Assembly (NCBI GenBank): GCA_011391275.1
Contig: JAABQW010000263.1
Coordinates: 1-45,919, forward strand
Direction: 5' to 3'
Length of the DNA: 45,919 nt
Origin: Betaproteobacteria bacterium
GTDB lineage: Bacteria; Pseudomonadota; Gammaproteobacteria; Burkholderiales; Usitatibacteraceae
Part shown: one piece after another, positions 26,147 through 34,330 of the stretch
Position numbering within the stretch: position 1 is the first letter of the stretch
Layout of the letters: every line of letters starts with the position of its first letter
Translations under genes and position numbers: made by a program
Notes under the pieces: model-generated
The model's database searches: none
What the model was told of the DNA's origin: nothing
What the model saw: only the letters and a program-made list of their open reading frames with translations

Positions 26147-26989
26147 ATGGCGGTGATCGCATTCACGCAGGAGATGGCCACGCTCGGCTCGGACGTCGCG
26201 GCCGGCGTGTGCGAGGAGCTGGGCCTCGGGATGGTCCGCCACGAGGTCGGCGACGTGGTCGCCGGCAGGATGCACGTCAAGAAGAGCCTCATCCGGCGGC
26301 TGCGCGAGGGCAAGGCGGGCCCGTTCGAGCGCTGGACCGCCGACGAGAAGTCGATCTCGACCTTCACCGCCGAGGAGATCTACGACCTGGCGGTGAAGGG
26401 CAACGTGCTCATCCGCGGCTGGGGGGCGACGATGCTGCTGCGCCCGGTCTCCCACGTGCCCTGCGTGCGCGTCTGCGCGCCGATGGATGTGCGCGTGCAG
26501 CGGCTCATGCAGCGCCTGGAGACGGACGACGAGAAGCTCGCGCGCCACGAGATCGAGGTGGACGACAACGCGCGCGCCACGCGCATGTCCGAGCACTTCA
26601 ACGTGCACTGGGGCAATCCCGAGCTGTACGACCTCACCCTCAACACCGAGCGCATCCCGGTGGCCACCTGCGTCGACATGGTGGTCGGGCTCGCGAAGAG
26701 CGCTTCCTTCCAGGAGACGCCGGAATCGCGCCGGCACCTCGCCGACCTCGCCCTCGGCGCGAAGGCGCGCGCCGCGCTGAAGGCGAACGCGGCCACGGCC
26801 GGCATCGACGTGCATATCGAGGCGAAGGAGGGCCGCCTGGTCCTGCGCGGCATCGTCGCCAACGACCGCGAGCACGCCTTGTGCCACGAGGTCGTGGCCA
26901 CGGTGGCCGGCCCCGCGGGGGTAGAGGACGGCCTCGCGACGATGTCGGGCCGGATGAAGACCTTCCCGCAGCAGAGCCTTCGCCGCTAG
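26147..26989 (+). CDS. Cytidylate-kinase-like protein fused to a BON domain
   Basis: A 280-residue protein with no signal peptide. Residues 1-190 resemble the cytidylate kinase-like family: VIAFTQEMATLGSDVAAGVCEELG stands where the P-loop helix should be but lacks the lysine of a true Walker A motif. Later family blocks NVLIRGWGATMLLRPV, CAPMDVRVQRLMQR and GNPELYDLTLNTERIP are present. Residues about 205-275 form a BON domain (AALKANAATAGIDVHI, RLVLRGIVANDREHAL), a fold that binds membranes or ligands and is normally periplasmic. It starts one base after the tctA stop. Its function is unknown; coupling to the transporter suggests a regulatory or nucleotide-sensing role rather than CMP phosphorylation. 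Confidence 0.8.
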   Translation: MAVIAFTQEMATLGSDVAAGVCEELGLGMVRHEVGDVVAGRMHVKKSLIRRLREGKAGPFERWTADEKSISTFTAEEIYDLAVKGNVLIRGWGATMLLRPVSHVPCVRVCAPMDVRVQRLMQRLETDDEKLARHEIEVDDNARATRMSEHFNVHWGNPELYDLTLNTERIPVATCVDMVVGLAKSASFQETPESRRHLADLALGAKARAALKANAATAGIDVHIEAKEGRLVLRGIVANDREHALCHEVVATVAGPAGVEDGLATMSGRMKTFPQQSLRR

Positions 26990-26992
26990 CGC

Positions 26993-27481
26993 CTAGAGCA
27001 GGTCGCGGCCGATCTTCTGCGCGAAGGTCCGTCCGTACTCGGCGCCCAGGAAGCTCGCGAGGATCTTCTCGGCTTCCCGGAGGGCGACGCGCAGGTCCTC
27101 GGGCGTCTTGCAGCGCTCGATCTTCAGGGCGAGCGTGTCCCCGTTCGGCCCCAGGCGGTGCGATACCTCGCGCATCGCCTGCCGGCGCACCTCCTCGAAG
27201 ACGTCCGCCGTGATCGCGCCGGGCGCCCCGCCGGCGCCGGGCCGTTCGGTCGCCTCGGCGACCACGCCGCCGGTGAGCGTCACGAGGCCGCGCGCCTGGA
27301 GGTCCATGAGGATCGGCTCCACCTCGCCGGGCCGGAACATGGGCGCGATCTCCGACACGCTCTTCGCGCCGTCGACCACGATGAGCGCGCGGCGAAGCTT
27401 CGGGGGCAGCCCGAGGGCCGGCGTGGCCATCTCGGCCGCGCCGGCTTGCGTCTTCTGGAACACGAGGCTCTCGTCGAGCAT
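26993..27481 (-). CDS. Small protein of unknown function, partner of the Crp/Fnr regulator
   Basis: A 162-residue soluble protein that I cannot name. The N-terminal half (LVFQKTQAGAAEMATPALGLPPKLRRALIVVDGAKSVSEI) looks like a compact winged-helix-type module seen in betaproteobacterial proteins of unknown role. An Ala/Gly linker at about residues 75-90 leads to a helical C-terminal half (VRRQAMREVSHRL and EKILASFLGAEYG). It lies 37 nt after the Crp/Fnr gene on the same strand with a strong GGAGGAG before its ATG, so the two form a small operon. It ends 3 nt from the convergent kinase-like/BON gene. Confidence 0.7.
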   Translation of the reverse strand: MLDESLVFQKTQAGAAEMATPALGLPPKLRRALIVVDGAKSVSEIAPMFRPGEVEPILMDLQARGLVTLTGGVVAEATERPGAGGAPGAITADVFEEVRRQAMREVSHRLGPNGDTLALKIERCKTPEDLRVALREAEKILASFLGAEYGRTFAQKIGRDLL

Positions 27482-27518
27482 GGGCTCCTCCGTTCGCGGC
27501 GCGAGCCGCGGGCGCCGG

Positions 27519-28127
27519 TCAGATCTTGCCGGCGTGCTTCAGGCGCGACAAGGTCTCAGCCGACAGGTTGAGGTACGAGGCCAGCTCCTTCTTGGGAACG
27601 CGCTCGGCGAGTTCCGGGTGCTTGCGCACGAACCGGTGCACGCGCCCCGGCGCGTCGAGGAGGTGCAGCGTGATGGTGTGCGCCATCACCTCGCTCATGA
27701 GGAACATCACCTCGTACTCGAAGTCCTCCTTGAGCTCCTGGCGGCTGTCCAGGAAGGCCGCCCACTGCGGCAGGGGCAGCTTCGCCACGCGCGCCTTGGT
27801 GACGGCCCGGATGGAGTAGGGCGCGGGGGTGCGAAGGCGCCACGCGGCGTAGCTCGTCTCCATGTCGTCCTCCCGGGCGAAGCGCAGGATCATCTCCTTG
27901 CCCTCGGGATTGGAGACGACGCGCTTGAGGACCCCGTCGATCACGAAGTACTGCTCCATGTCGTGGGCGCCCTGCGTGAGCAGGACGTCGCCCTTGCGGT
28001 AGTCGACGATCGCCAGGTCGGCCTCGAGCTGGCAGAACGCCTTGGGCTCCAGGCGCCGGAGGACGATGTTCCTGTGCAGGTGCACGCAGATTTCGTCGCG
28101 ATCGGGGTGATTGGCCAGCAGGGTCAT
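27519..28127 (-). CDS. Short Crp/Fnr-family transcriptional regulator
   Basis: A 202-residue regulator. A cyclic-nucleotide-fold sensor covers about residues 15-125 (YRKGDVLLTQGAHDMEQYFVIDG). A long dimer helix follows, then a C-terminal helix-turn-helix, ELASYLNLSAETLSRLK, whose recognition helix has Glu191, Ser194 and Arg195 in the ExxSR pattern that lets FNR read TTGA half sites. It ends directly after that helix, so the wing is missing, and only Cys14 and Cys32 are present, too few for an FNR-type 4Fe-4S cluster. Its signal is therefore not evident. An FNR-type dyad (28141-28154) overlaps its own start region and faces oxc. ATG 28127 is chosen; ATG 28151 and TTG 28154 are alternatives. 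Confidence 0.88.
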   Translation of the reverse strand: MTLLANHPDRDEICVHLHRNIVLRRLEPKAFCQLEADLAIVDYRKGDVLLTQGAHDMEQYFVIDGVLKRVVSNPEGKEMILRFAREDDMETSYAAWRLRTPAPYSIRAVTKARVAKLPLPQWAAFLDSRQELKEDFEYEVMFLMSEVMAHTITLHLLDAPGRVHRFVRKHPELAERVPKKELASYLNLSAETLSRLKHAGKI

Positions 28128-28140
28128 GGGGCGTGGACTA

Positions 28141-28183
28141 TTGACCCGCATCAAGGCGGTGTGCTCGCGCGGTTCCCTACCAT
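28141..28183 (+). promoter_or_regulatory. FNR-type dyad plus -10, promoter of oxc and operator for the divergent regulator
   Basis: TTGACCCGCATCAA (28141-28154) matches TTGAY-N4-RTCAA. Its centre is 30.5 nt before TACCAT (28178-28183), class II spacing for oxc. On the other strand it lies within 14-27 nt of the regulator ATG, where binding would repress the regulator gene. Confidence 0.68.
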
Positions 28184-28307
28184 TCTATCGCGATTCAATG
28201 CGGCCGAACCCGAGTGAGCGAGGCCGACGACGAACAATCGATCCGGCATGCCGCCCGCGCGAACCAACGCCTGCGCGAGGCGCCGCGCCCTTCCCGAGGA
28301 GAAAAGC

Positions 28308-30068
28308 ATGGCAACCGTCACCGAATCCGCCTCCGCGCCGGCCACGCCACAGGCCGCAGCCGATGCGCCGGCGCAGACCGACGGCTTCCACCTGGTCATC
28401 GATGCGTTGAAGCTCAACGGCATCGACACGATCTTCGGCCTGCCCGGCATCCCGATCACGGACCTCACCCGCAAGGCGCAGGCGGCCGGCATGCGCGTGA
28501 TCTCGTTCCGCCACGAGCAGAACGCCGGCTACGCGGCGTCCATCGCCGGCTTCATGACGCAGAAGCCGGGCGTCTGCCTCACCGTTTCCGCGCCGGGCTT
28601 CCTCAACGGCCTGACCGCGCTGGCCAACGCCACCACGAACTGCTTCCCGATGATCCTGGTGAGCGGCTCCAGCGAGCGCGAGGTGGTCGACCTGCAGCAG
28701 GGCGACTACGAGGAGATGGACCAGCTCGCCATCGCGAAGCCCCTGTGCAAGGCCGCCTATCGCGTGCTGCATGCCGAGGACATCGGCGTGGGCATCGCGC
28801 GCGCCATCCGCGCCGCCGTCTCGGGACGCCCGGGCGGCGTCTACCTCGACCTGCCGGCGAGGCTCTTCCCCCAGGCGATGGACGCGGAGGCCGGCCGGAA
28901 GTCGCTGATCAGGGTGGTCGACCCGGCGCCGCGCCAGATCCCGGCTCCGGACGCGGTGCGGCGCGCCCTCGACCTGCTCAGGGGCGCCAGGCGCCCGCTC
29001 ATCCTCCTGGGCAAGGGCGCGGCCTACGCCCAGGCCGACGCGCAGGTCCGCGAGTTCGTCGAGAAGACCGGGATCCCCTACCTGCCGATGTCCATGGCCA
29101 AGGGCCTGCTGCCCGACACGCACGAGCAGTCGGCGGCTGCCGCGCGCTCCTACGTGCTGCCGGCGGCCGACGTGGTGATGCTCGTAGGCGCGCGCCTCAA
29201 CTGGCTGCTGTCGCACGGCAAGGGCAAGACCTGGGGCGGCAAGAGCGCCAAGGAGTGGGGCGGCCAGAAGTTCATCCAGGTCGACATCTCGCCCCAGGAG
29301 GCGGACAGCAACGTCCCGATCGACGCCCCTGTGGTCGGCGACATCGGCTCCTGCGTGTCGGCGCTCCTCGCCGGCATCGGCGCCGACTGGCCCGGGCCCC
29401 CGGCGGACTGGCTGGGCGCCATCGCCGAGCGCAAGAGCAAGAACGTCGCCAAGATGGCCGAGACCCTGGCCCGCGACCCCTCGCCGATGAACTTCCACAG
29501 CGCCCTGAACGTGGTGCGCGACATCGTCAAGGCCAACCCGGACGCGATCCTCGTCAACGAGGGCGCCAACGCCCTAGACTTCACGCGCAGCATCGTCGAC
29601 ATGTACAAGCCGCGCAAGCGCCTGGACGTCGGCACATGGGGCGTGATGGGCATCGGCATGGGCTTCTCCGTCGCCGCCGCCGTGGTGAGCGGCCAGCCGG
29701 TCATCGCGATCGAGGGCGACAGCGCCTTCGGCTTCTCCGGGATGGAGGTCGAGACCATCTGCCGCTACAACCTGCCGGTCTGCGTGGTGATCCTCAACAA
29801 CAACGGCGTCTACCGCGGCGACGAGGTCAACCCCACGGGCGGGCGCGACCCGGCGCCCCTGGTGTTCGTGAAGGACGCGCGTTACGAGAAGCTGATGGAG
29901 GCCTTCGGCGGCGTGGGCGTGCACGCTACGACGCCGGCAGAGCTGCGCCAGGCCATGGAAGAGGCCATCCGCTCGCGCCGGCCCACGCTCATCAACGCCG
30001 TCATCGACGAGAAGGCGGGCACGGAGAGCGGGCGCATCACGAACCTGAACCCGACCGCCAGGAAGTAG
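28308..30068 (+). CDS. oxc: Oxalyl-CoA decarboxylase
   Basis: Thiamine-diphosphate enzyme that converts oxalyl-CoA to formyl-CoA and CO2 in the cytoplasm. The 586 residues compare with 568 in Oxalobacter. Glu70 ([10 protein letters not shown]) is the ThDP-activating glutamate. YEEMDQL with Tyr134 and Glu135 matches the Oxc active-site pair. The GDS...NN cofactor motif spans residues 470-500 ([12 protein letters not shown] ... VVILNNNG). The N-terminus has an Ala/Pro-rich extension of about 20 residues. GAGGAG at 28296-28301 supports ATG 28308. The FNR-type promoter lies directly upstream and frc follows after 136 nt. Confidence 0.96.
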   Translation: MATVTESASAPATPQAAADAPAQTDGFHLVIDALKLNGIDTIFGLPGIPITDLTRKAQAAGMRVISFRHEQNAGYAASIAGFMTQKPGVCLTVSAPGFLNGLTALANATTNCFPMILVSGSSEREVVDLQQGDYEEMDQLAIAKPLCKAAYRVLHAEDIGVGIARAIRAAVSGRPGGVYLDLPARLFPQAMDAEAGRKSLIRVVDPAPRQIPAPDAVRRALDLLRGARRPLILLGKGAAYAQADAQVREFVEKTGIPYLPMSMAKGLLPDTHEQSAAAARSYVLPAADVVMLVGARLNWLLSHGKGKTWGGKSAKEWGGQKFIQVDISPQEADSNVPIDAPVVGDIGSCVSALLAGIGADWPGPPADWLGAIAERKSKNVAKMAETLARDPSPMNFHSALNVVRDIVKANPDAILVNEGANALDFTRSIVDMYKPRKRLDVGTWGVMGIGMGFSVAAAVVSGQPVIAIEGDSAFGFSGMEVETICRYNLPVCVVILNNNGVYRGDEVNPTGGRDPAPLVFVKDARYEKLMEAFGGVGVHATTPAELRQAMEEAIRSRRPTLINAVIDEKAGTESGRITNLNPTARK

Positions 30069-30101
30069 CGTCCGGGGCAAACGCGGGAGCCGCGGGGAAC
30101 C

Positions 30102-30107
30102 TAGAAT
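30102..30107 (+). promoter_or_regulatory. -10 hexamer TAGAAT between oxc and frc
   Basis: TAGAAT lies about 100 nt before frc, so frc may have its own promoter in addition to read-through from oxc. No FNR-type dyad is seen here. Confidence 0.4.
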
Positions 30108-30204
30108 AGCCGTCCGGGTGCGCCGCTCCAGGCGGGCGCCCGGAGGAACGGACGCGCAAGGCGCCGTTCACTGCCTGCATAGAAACCGCATCGAGAGGAA
30201 TGAC

Positions 30205-31476
30205 ATGGAAGCACTGAAAGGCGTTCGAATCCTGGACATGACCCATGTCCAGGCCGGTCCCACCTGTTCGCAGCTCCTCGCATGGATGGGCGCGGACGTG
30301 ATCAAGTTCGAGCCGCCGCAGGGCGACGCGACGCGCGGGCAGCTGCGCGACGTCCCGGGCGCCGACAGCCTCTACTTCACGATGCTCAACTGCAACAAGC
30401 GCTCGATCACGGTCAACATGAAGAGCGCCGAGGGCAAGAAGGTCTTCGTGGACCTGCTCGGGAAGTGCGACATCATGATGGAGAACTTCGGCCCCGGCGT
30501 CCTCGAGCGCCTCGGCTTCACGTGGGAGAAGATCCACGAGATCAACCCGAAGATCGTCGTGGGCTCGATCAAGGGCTTCGGCTCCTCCGGCCCCTACGCG
30601 GACTTCAAGGCCTACGAGAACGTCGCCCAGGCCATGGGCGGGTCCATGAGCACCACGGGCCTGCACGACGGGGCGCCCTTCGTGACGGGCGCGCAGATCG
30701 GCGACTCCGGCACGGGCCTGCACCTTGCCATCGGTCTCCTCGCGGCGCTGCACCAGGCCAACCGCACCGGGCAGGGCCAGTACGTGGAGGTCGCGATGAT
30801 GGACGGCGTGATGAACCTCTGCCGCGTCAAGTTCCGCGACCACCAGCGCCTCACGCGCCAGGAGCTCGCCGAGTTCTCGGTGCCGACCTACCAGGGCATG
30901 GGCGACGTGCCGCGGGCCGGCAACGACTCCGGCGGCGGGCAGCTCGGCAACGCCGTCCACTGCAAGCCGCACGGCCCCAACGACTGGATCTACGTGGTCG
31001 TCCAGGAGGCGGTCTGGGAGGCGCTCGCGAAGCGCATCGGCCCGGAGGTGCACCATCCCGACCTCGCGACCGACCCGGACCTCGCGAAGATCGCGGACCG
31101 GCGCCGCCACCAGGCCAAGATGTGGGGGCTGCTCGGGAAGTTCGCCGAGAAGTACACGAAGCGCGAGGTCATGGCGATCCTCAACGAGATCGACGTGCCA
31201 TGCGGGCCGATCATGTCGACCAGCGACCTGGCCGACGACGAGCACGTGCGCGGCCGCGACATGTACGTGGAGCTCGACCACCCGCAGCGCGGCAAGTGGT
31301 ACAACGTCGGCATGCCCATCAAGCTCTCGGCCTCCCCCGCGAGGATCGAGAGGAGCCCGCTGCTCGGCGAGCACACCGACGACGTGCTGAAGAACGTGCT
31401 CGGCTACGACGAGGCGACGGTCGCGGCGATGAAGGCCGCCGGCGCCTTCTCCGCGCCTCCGAAGAAGGTCGCGTAG
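30205..31476 (+). CDS. frc: Formyl-CoA:oxalate CoA-transferase
   Basis: Class III CoA-transferase that moves CoA from formyl-CoA to oxalate, giving formate and oxalyl-CoA, and so cycles with Oxc. The 423-residue protein matches the 428 of Oxalobacter Frc. [15 protein letters not shown] is the family N-terminus. Asp167 in [12 protein letters not shown] aligns with the catalytic Asp169. The glycine-rich loop [14 protein letters not shown] (from about residue 242) covers the active site and has one glycine fewer than the Oxalobacter GGGG loop. GAGAGGAATG gives a good ribosome binding site for ATG 30205. A repeat element follows 12 nt after the stop. Confidence 0.95.
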   Translation: MEALKGVRILDMTHVQAGPTCSQLLAWMGADVIKFEPPQGDATRGQLRDVPGADSLYFTMLNCNKRSITVNMKSAEGKKVFVDLLGKCDIMMENFGPGVLERLGFTWEKIHEINPKIVVGSIKGFGSSGPYADFKAYENVAQAMGGSMSTTGLHDGAPFVTGAQIGDSGTGLHLAIGLLAALHQANRTGQGQYVEVAMMDGVMNLCRVKFRDHQRLTRQELAEFSVPTYQGMGDVPRAGNDSGGGQLGNAVHCKPHGPNDWIYVVVQEAVWEALAKRIGPEVHHPDLATDPDLAKIADRRRHQAKMWGLLGKFAEKYTKREVMAILNEIDVPCGPIMSTSDLADDEHVRGRDMYVELDHPQRGKWYNVGMPIKLSASPARIERSPLLGEHTDDVLKNVLGYDEATVAAMKAAGAFSAPPKKVA

Positions 31477-31488
31477 AGAGTTACGCGA

Positions 31489-31652
31489 CCCAAAGACCTG
31501 GACACGGATGAACACGGATGAACACGGATATTTCTTGATCGAATAGCCGCAGTGTCGGGAGGGGCGTCGTCGTTCTCTCCGACATCGCGGTTTCCGCCCG
31601 GGAATCATCCGTTTTCATCCGCAGTTATCCGTGTTCATCCGTGTTCCAAAGG
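31489..31652. repeat. MITE-like intergenic repeat, copy 1
   Basis: The 164-bp element starts CCCAAAGAC and ends CCAAAGG. Its left end carries tandem 10-bp units of GGATGAACAC and its right end carries their inverted copies (ATCCGTGTTCATCCGTGTTCC), so transcripts can form a long hairpin. The core differs from copy 2 at 43682-43832. It fills the gap between frc and the hydrolase-like gene. No coding capacity or transposase is present. Confidence 0.8.
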
Positions 31653-31675
31653 TTTACTGACTGGATAACTCCCCC

Positions 31676-32608
31676 ATGCGCATAGCAATCATCGGACAGC
31701 AGGATTTCGGCAAAGCCGTCCTCGAAGCCTTCCTCGCCCGCGGCGACACAGTCGCCGGCGTCTTCTGCGCCCCCGAGAAGGAGGGCGCGAAGCCCGACCC
31801 CATGAAGGTCACGGCCCTCGAGAAGGGCCTCGAGGTCTTCCAGTTCCCCTCGCTCAAGGCGCCGGAGGCGGCCGCGGCGATGAAGAAGCTCGGCGCCGAC
31901 ATCGGCATCATGGCCTTCGTGCTGCAGTTCGCGCCGCAGGAGTTCGTGAACATCCCGACGCACGGCACGATCCAGTTCCACCCTTCGCTGCTGCCGAAGT
32001 ACCGCGGCCCCAGCTCCATCAACTGGCCCCTCACCAGGGGCGAGACGGAGACCGGGCTCACGATCTTCCGCCCCACCGACGGCCTCGACGAGGGCGCGGT
32101 CATCCTGCAGAAGCGCACGCCGGTCTCGGAGAACGACACGCTGGGCACGGTCTACTTCGACCGCCTCTTCCCGATGGGCGTCCAGGCGATGCTGGAGGCC
32201 GCCGACCTCGTGGTCGCCGGCAGGCACAAGGAAGTCGTGCAGGACGAGTCGCTGGCCTCCTACGAGGGCTGGTTCCGCGCCGCCGAGGCGCGGGTGCACT
32301 GGAACCAGCACGTGGACTGGATCCACAACACGATCCGCGGCGCCGATCCCGCGCCGGGCGCGTGGACCACCCTCGGCGGGAAGAAGCTGCAGCTCTTCGG
32401 CTCGCGCAAGCACCTCGTGCGCACCTTCGGCGCGGTGAAGGGCAAGATCGGCGAGATCACCGAGGTCGGCGCCGAGTCCATGCGCGTCACCGCGCAGGGC
32501 GGCCAGGTCGAGATCGCCAAGGTGAAGCCGGAGGAGGGCAAGAAGGTCTCCGCCGCCGAGTGGGCCAGGGCCGCGGGCGCGGGCCCCGGCACGATCCTCG
32601 GCACCTGA
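31676..32608 (+). CDS. Stand-alone homologue of the 10-formyltetrahydrofolate hydrolase domain
   Basis: A 310-residue formyltransferase-fold protein. The fold resembles methionyl-tRNA formyltransferase, but closer similarity is to the N-terminal hydrolase domain of animal 10-formyl-THF dehydrogenase: FHPSLLPKYRGPSSINW with His102, LTIFRPTDGLDEGAVILQK with Asp138, and later IHNTIRGADPAPGAW. His102 and Asp138 correspond to the catalytic His106/Asp142 of the animal enzyme. The FMT asparagine before HxS is Gln here. Expected chemistry is release of formate from 10-formyl-THF, or formyl transfer to another acceptor. Position after oxc-frc suggests a role in handling formyl units from oxalate. It is not the general fmt gene, since def/fmt context is absent. 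Confidence 0.8.
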   Translation: MRIAIIGQQDFGKAVLEAFLARGDTVAGVFCAPEKEGAKPDPMKVTALEKGLEVFQFPSLKAPEAAAAMKKLGADIGIMAFVLQFAPQEFVNIPTHGTIQFHPSLLPKYRGPSSINWPLTRGETETGLTIFRPTDGLDEGAVILQKRTPVSENDTLGTVYFDRLFPMGVQAMLEAADLVVAGRHKEVVQDESLASYEGWFRAAEARVHWNQHVDWIHNTIRGADPAPGAWTTLGGKKLQLFGSRKHLVRTFGAVKGKIGEITEVGAESMRVTAQGGQVEIAKVKPEEGKKVSAAEWARAAGAGPGTILGT

Positions 32609-32738
32609 CCCGCCTCGCGCGAAGTTCCGGGGCGGCGGTATCCCGCGCGCAGGCGTTGCGGAGCCGCCGCGTCCCCGTTCCCCGGGCGTTTTCGGTTCAC
32701 AATATCGCCTCCGTACCCCAACCTCTTCCGAGCTCCCC

Positions 32739-33713
32739 ATGCCCCACGCGATCCGATTCCACAAGACCGGCGGTCCCGAAGTCCTCCAGTGGGAGGAAAT
32801 CGCCGTCGGCGATCCCGGCCCCGGCGAGGCGCGCATCCGCCTGAAGGCCATCGGCCTGAACTACATCGACACCTACCACCGCAGCGGCCTCTACGCGCTC
32901 CCCCTTCCCGCGGCCATCGGCCGCGAGGGCGCCGGCGTCGTCGAGGCGGTCGGCTCCGGCGTGACCGAGATCACGGCAGGCGACCGGGTGGCCTGGACCA
33001 CGGGCCCGCTGGGCACCTACGCCGAGGTGAAGATCCATCCTGCCGAGCGCCTGGTGAAGCTCCCCGACGCGATCTCCTTCGAGCAGGCGGCGTGCATGAT
33101 GCTGCAGGGCCTCACGGTCCAGTACCTGCTGCGCCGCACCTATCCCGTGAAGGCGGGCGAGACCATCCTCTTCCACGCGGCCGCCGGCGGCGTGGGCCTC
33201 ATCGCCTGCCAGTGGGCGAAGGCGCTGGGCGTGAACCTCATCGGGACCGTGGGCTCGGAGGAGAAGGCGGCGATCGCCAAGGCGCATGGCGCCGCGCACA
33301 CGATCATCTACACGAAGGAGGACTTCCTCGCCCGCGTGAAGGAGATCACGGGCGGCAACGGCGTGCCGGTGGTGTACGACTCGATCGGCAAGGACACCTT
33401 CATGAAGTCGCTCGACTGCCTGCAGCCGCGCGGCCTCATGGTGAGCTTCGGCAACGCCACGGGACCCGTCGACGCGTTGAACCTCGGCGTCCTCGCGGCC
33501 AAGGGCTCGCTCTACGTCACGCGCCCGACGCTCGACACCCACATCGGCAAGCGCGAGGAGCTGCTCGCCGCCACGAAGGAACTCTTCGACCACGTCGTCG
33601 CCGGGCGCATCAAGATAGATCCGCGGCAGTCCTACGCCCTCAAGGACGCGGCGCAGGCCCACCGCGACCTCGAGGCCCGCAAGACGACCGGGTCCACCAT
33701 CCTGGTGCCGTGA
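32739..33713 (+). CDS. qor: NADPH:quinone oxidoreductase (zinc-independent MDR family)
   Basis: A 324-residue medium-chain reductase that passes electrons from NADPH to quinones. The N-terminus (AIRFHKTGGPEVLQWEEI) and LNYIDTYHRSGLY are typical of QorA. FHAAAGGVGLIACQWAKALG is the dinucleotide loop (AAGGVG), and structural-zinc cysteines are absent, as expected for quinone reductases. Length equals E. coli QorA (327). The downstream DUF1499 gene overlaps its stop by 4 nt, so the two are coupled. Its link with the oxalate cluster is only positional. Confidence 0.93.
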   Translation: MPHAIRFHKTGGPEVLQWEEIAVGDPGPGEARIRLKAIGLNYIDTYHRSGLYALPLPAAIGREGAGVVEAVGSGVTEITAGDRVAWTTGPLGTYAEVKIHPAERLVKLPDAISFEQAACMMLQGLTVQYLLRRTYPVKAGETILFHAAAGGVGLIACQWAKALGVNLIGTVGSEEKAAIAKAHGAAHTIIYTKEDFLARVKEITGGNGVPVVYDSIGKDTFMKSLDCLQPRGLMVSFGNATGPVDALNLGVLAAKGSLYVTRPTLDTHIGKREELLAATKELFDHVVAGRIKIDPRQSYALKDAAQAHRDLEARKTTGSTILVP

Positions 33714-34210
33714 ACGCCGGGCGGGTGCGCCGCGTTGCCGCGACCGGCACCGCGGCCCTCGCCCTGGCGGTGCTCGCCGCTGCCCTCGCCGGACCGACAT
33801 TGGGCCTCTTCTCCGGAACGCGACCGGCCTCCCTGGGGTTCGCGGGCGGCCGTTTCGCCGACAACGGCTGGCGGCCTAACTGGGTCTCCTCCACGGCGCC
33901 GCGGGAGGATGCGGCGCACCACGTCGCGCCCATCGCCTTCCGGGGCGACCCCGCGCGGGCCTGGGCAGCCCTCGAGGCCGCCGTCGCATCGATGCCTCGC
34001 GCGACGGTGGTCACGCGCACGCCCTCCTACCTCCATGCCGAGTTCGCCAGCCGGTCGATGGGCTTCGTCGACGACACGGAGTTCGCGCTGGTCGCTGCGT
34101 CCGGGGTGATCCACGTGAAGAGCGCCGCGCGCCTCGGCGTGCGCGACTTCTCCGTCAACCGCGACCGCGTGGAGGCGATCCGGGCGGCCCTTTCCCGGCC
34201 CGGGACCTGA
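33710..34210 (+). CDS. DUF1499-family exported protein
   Basis: A 166-residue protein with an N-terminal hydrophobic segment (GTAALALAVLAAALAGPTLGL) that acts as signal or anchor. WVSSTAPREDAAHHVAPIAF followed by YLHAEFASRSMGFVDDTEF and SAARLGVRDFSVNRDRVEAIR is the DUF1499 pattern. The function of the family is unknown. The GTG start at 33710 overlaps the qor stop (GTGA), so translation is coupled. Confidence 0.82.
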   Translation: MNAGRVRRVAATGTAALALAVLAAALAGPTLGLFSGTRPASLGFAGGRFADNGWRPNWVSSTAPREDAAHHVAPIAFRGDPARAWAALEAAVASMPRATVVTRTPSYLHAEFASRSMGFVDDTEFALVAASGVIHVKSAARLGVRDFSVNRDRVEAIRAALSRPGT

Positions 34211-34330
34211 AACGCGCCGGGGCCCGCGGCGGCACACGCCCGCCTCTGACACCGTGTAAGATTCCGGCACTCGCAACCGCCGCCCGTGCAGCCACCTGCC
34301 CGGCGTCCGGGGGATCACAAGGGAGCGCCA

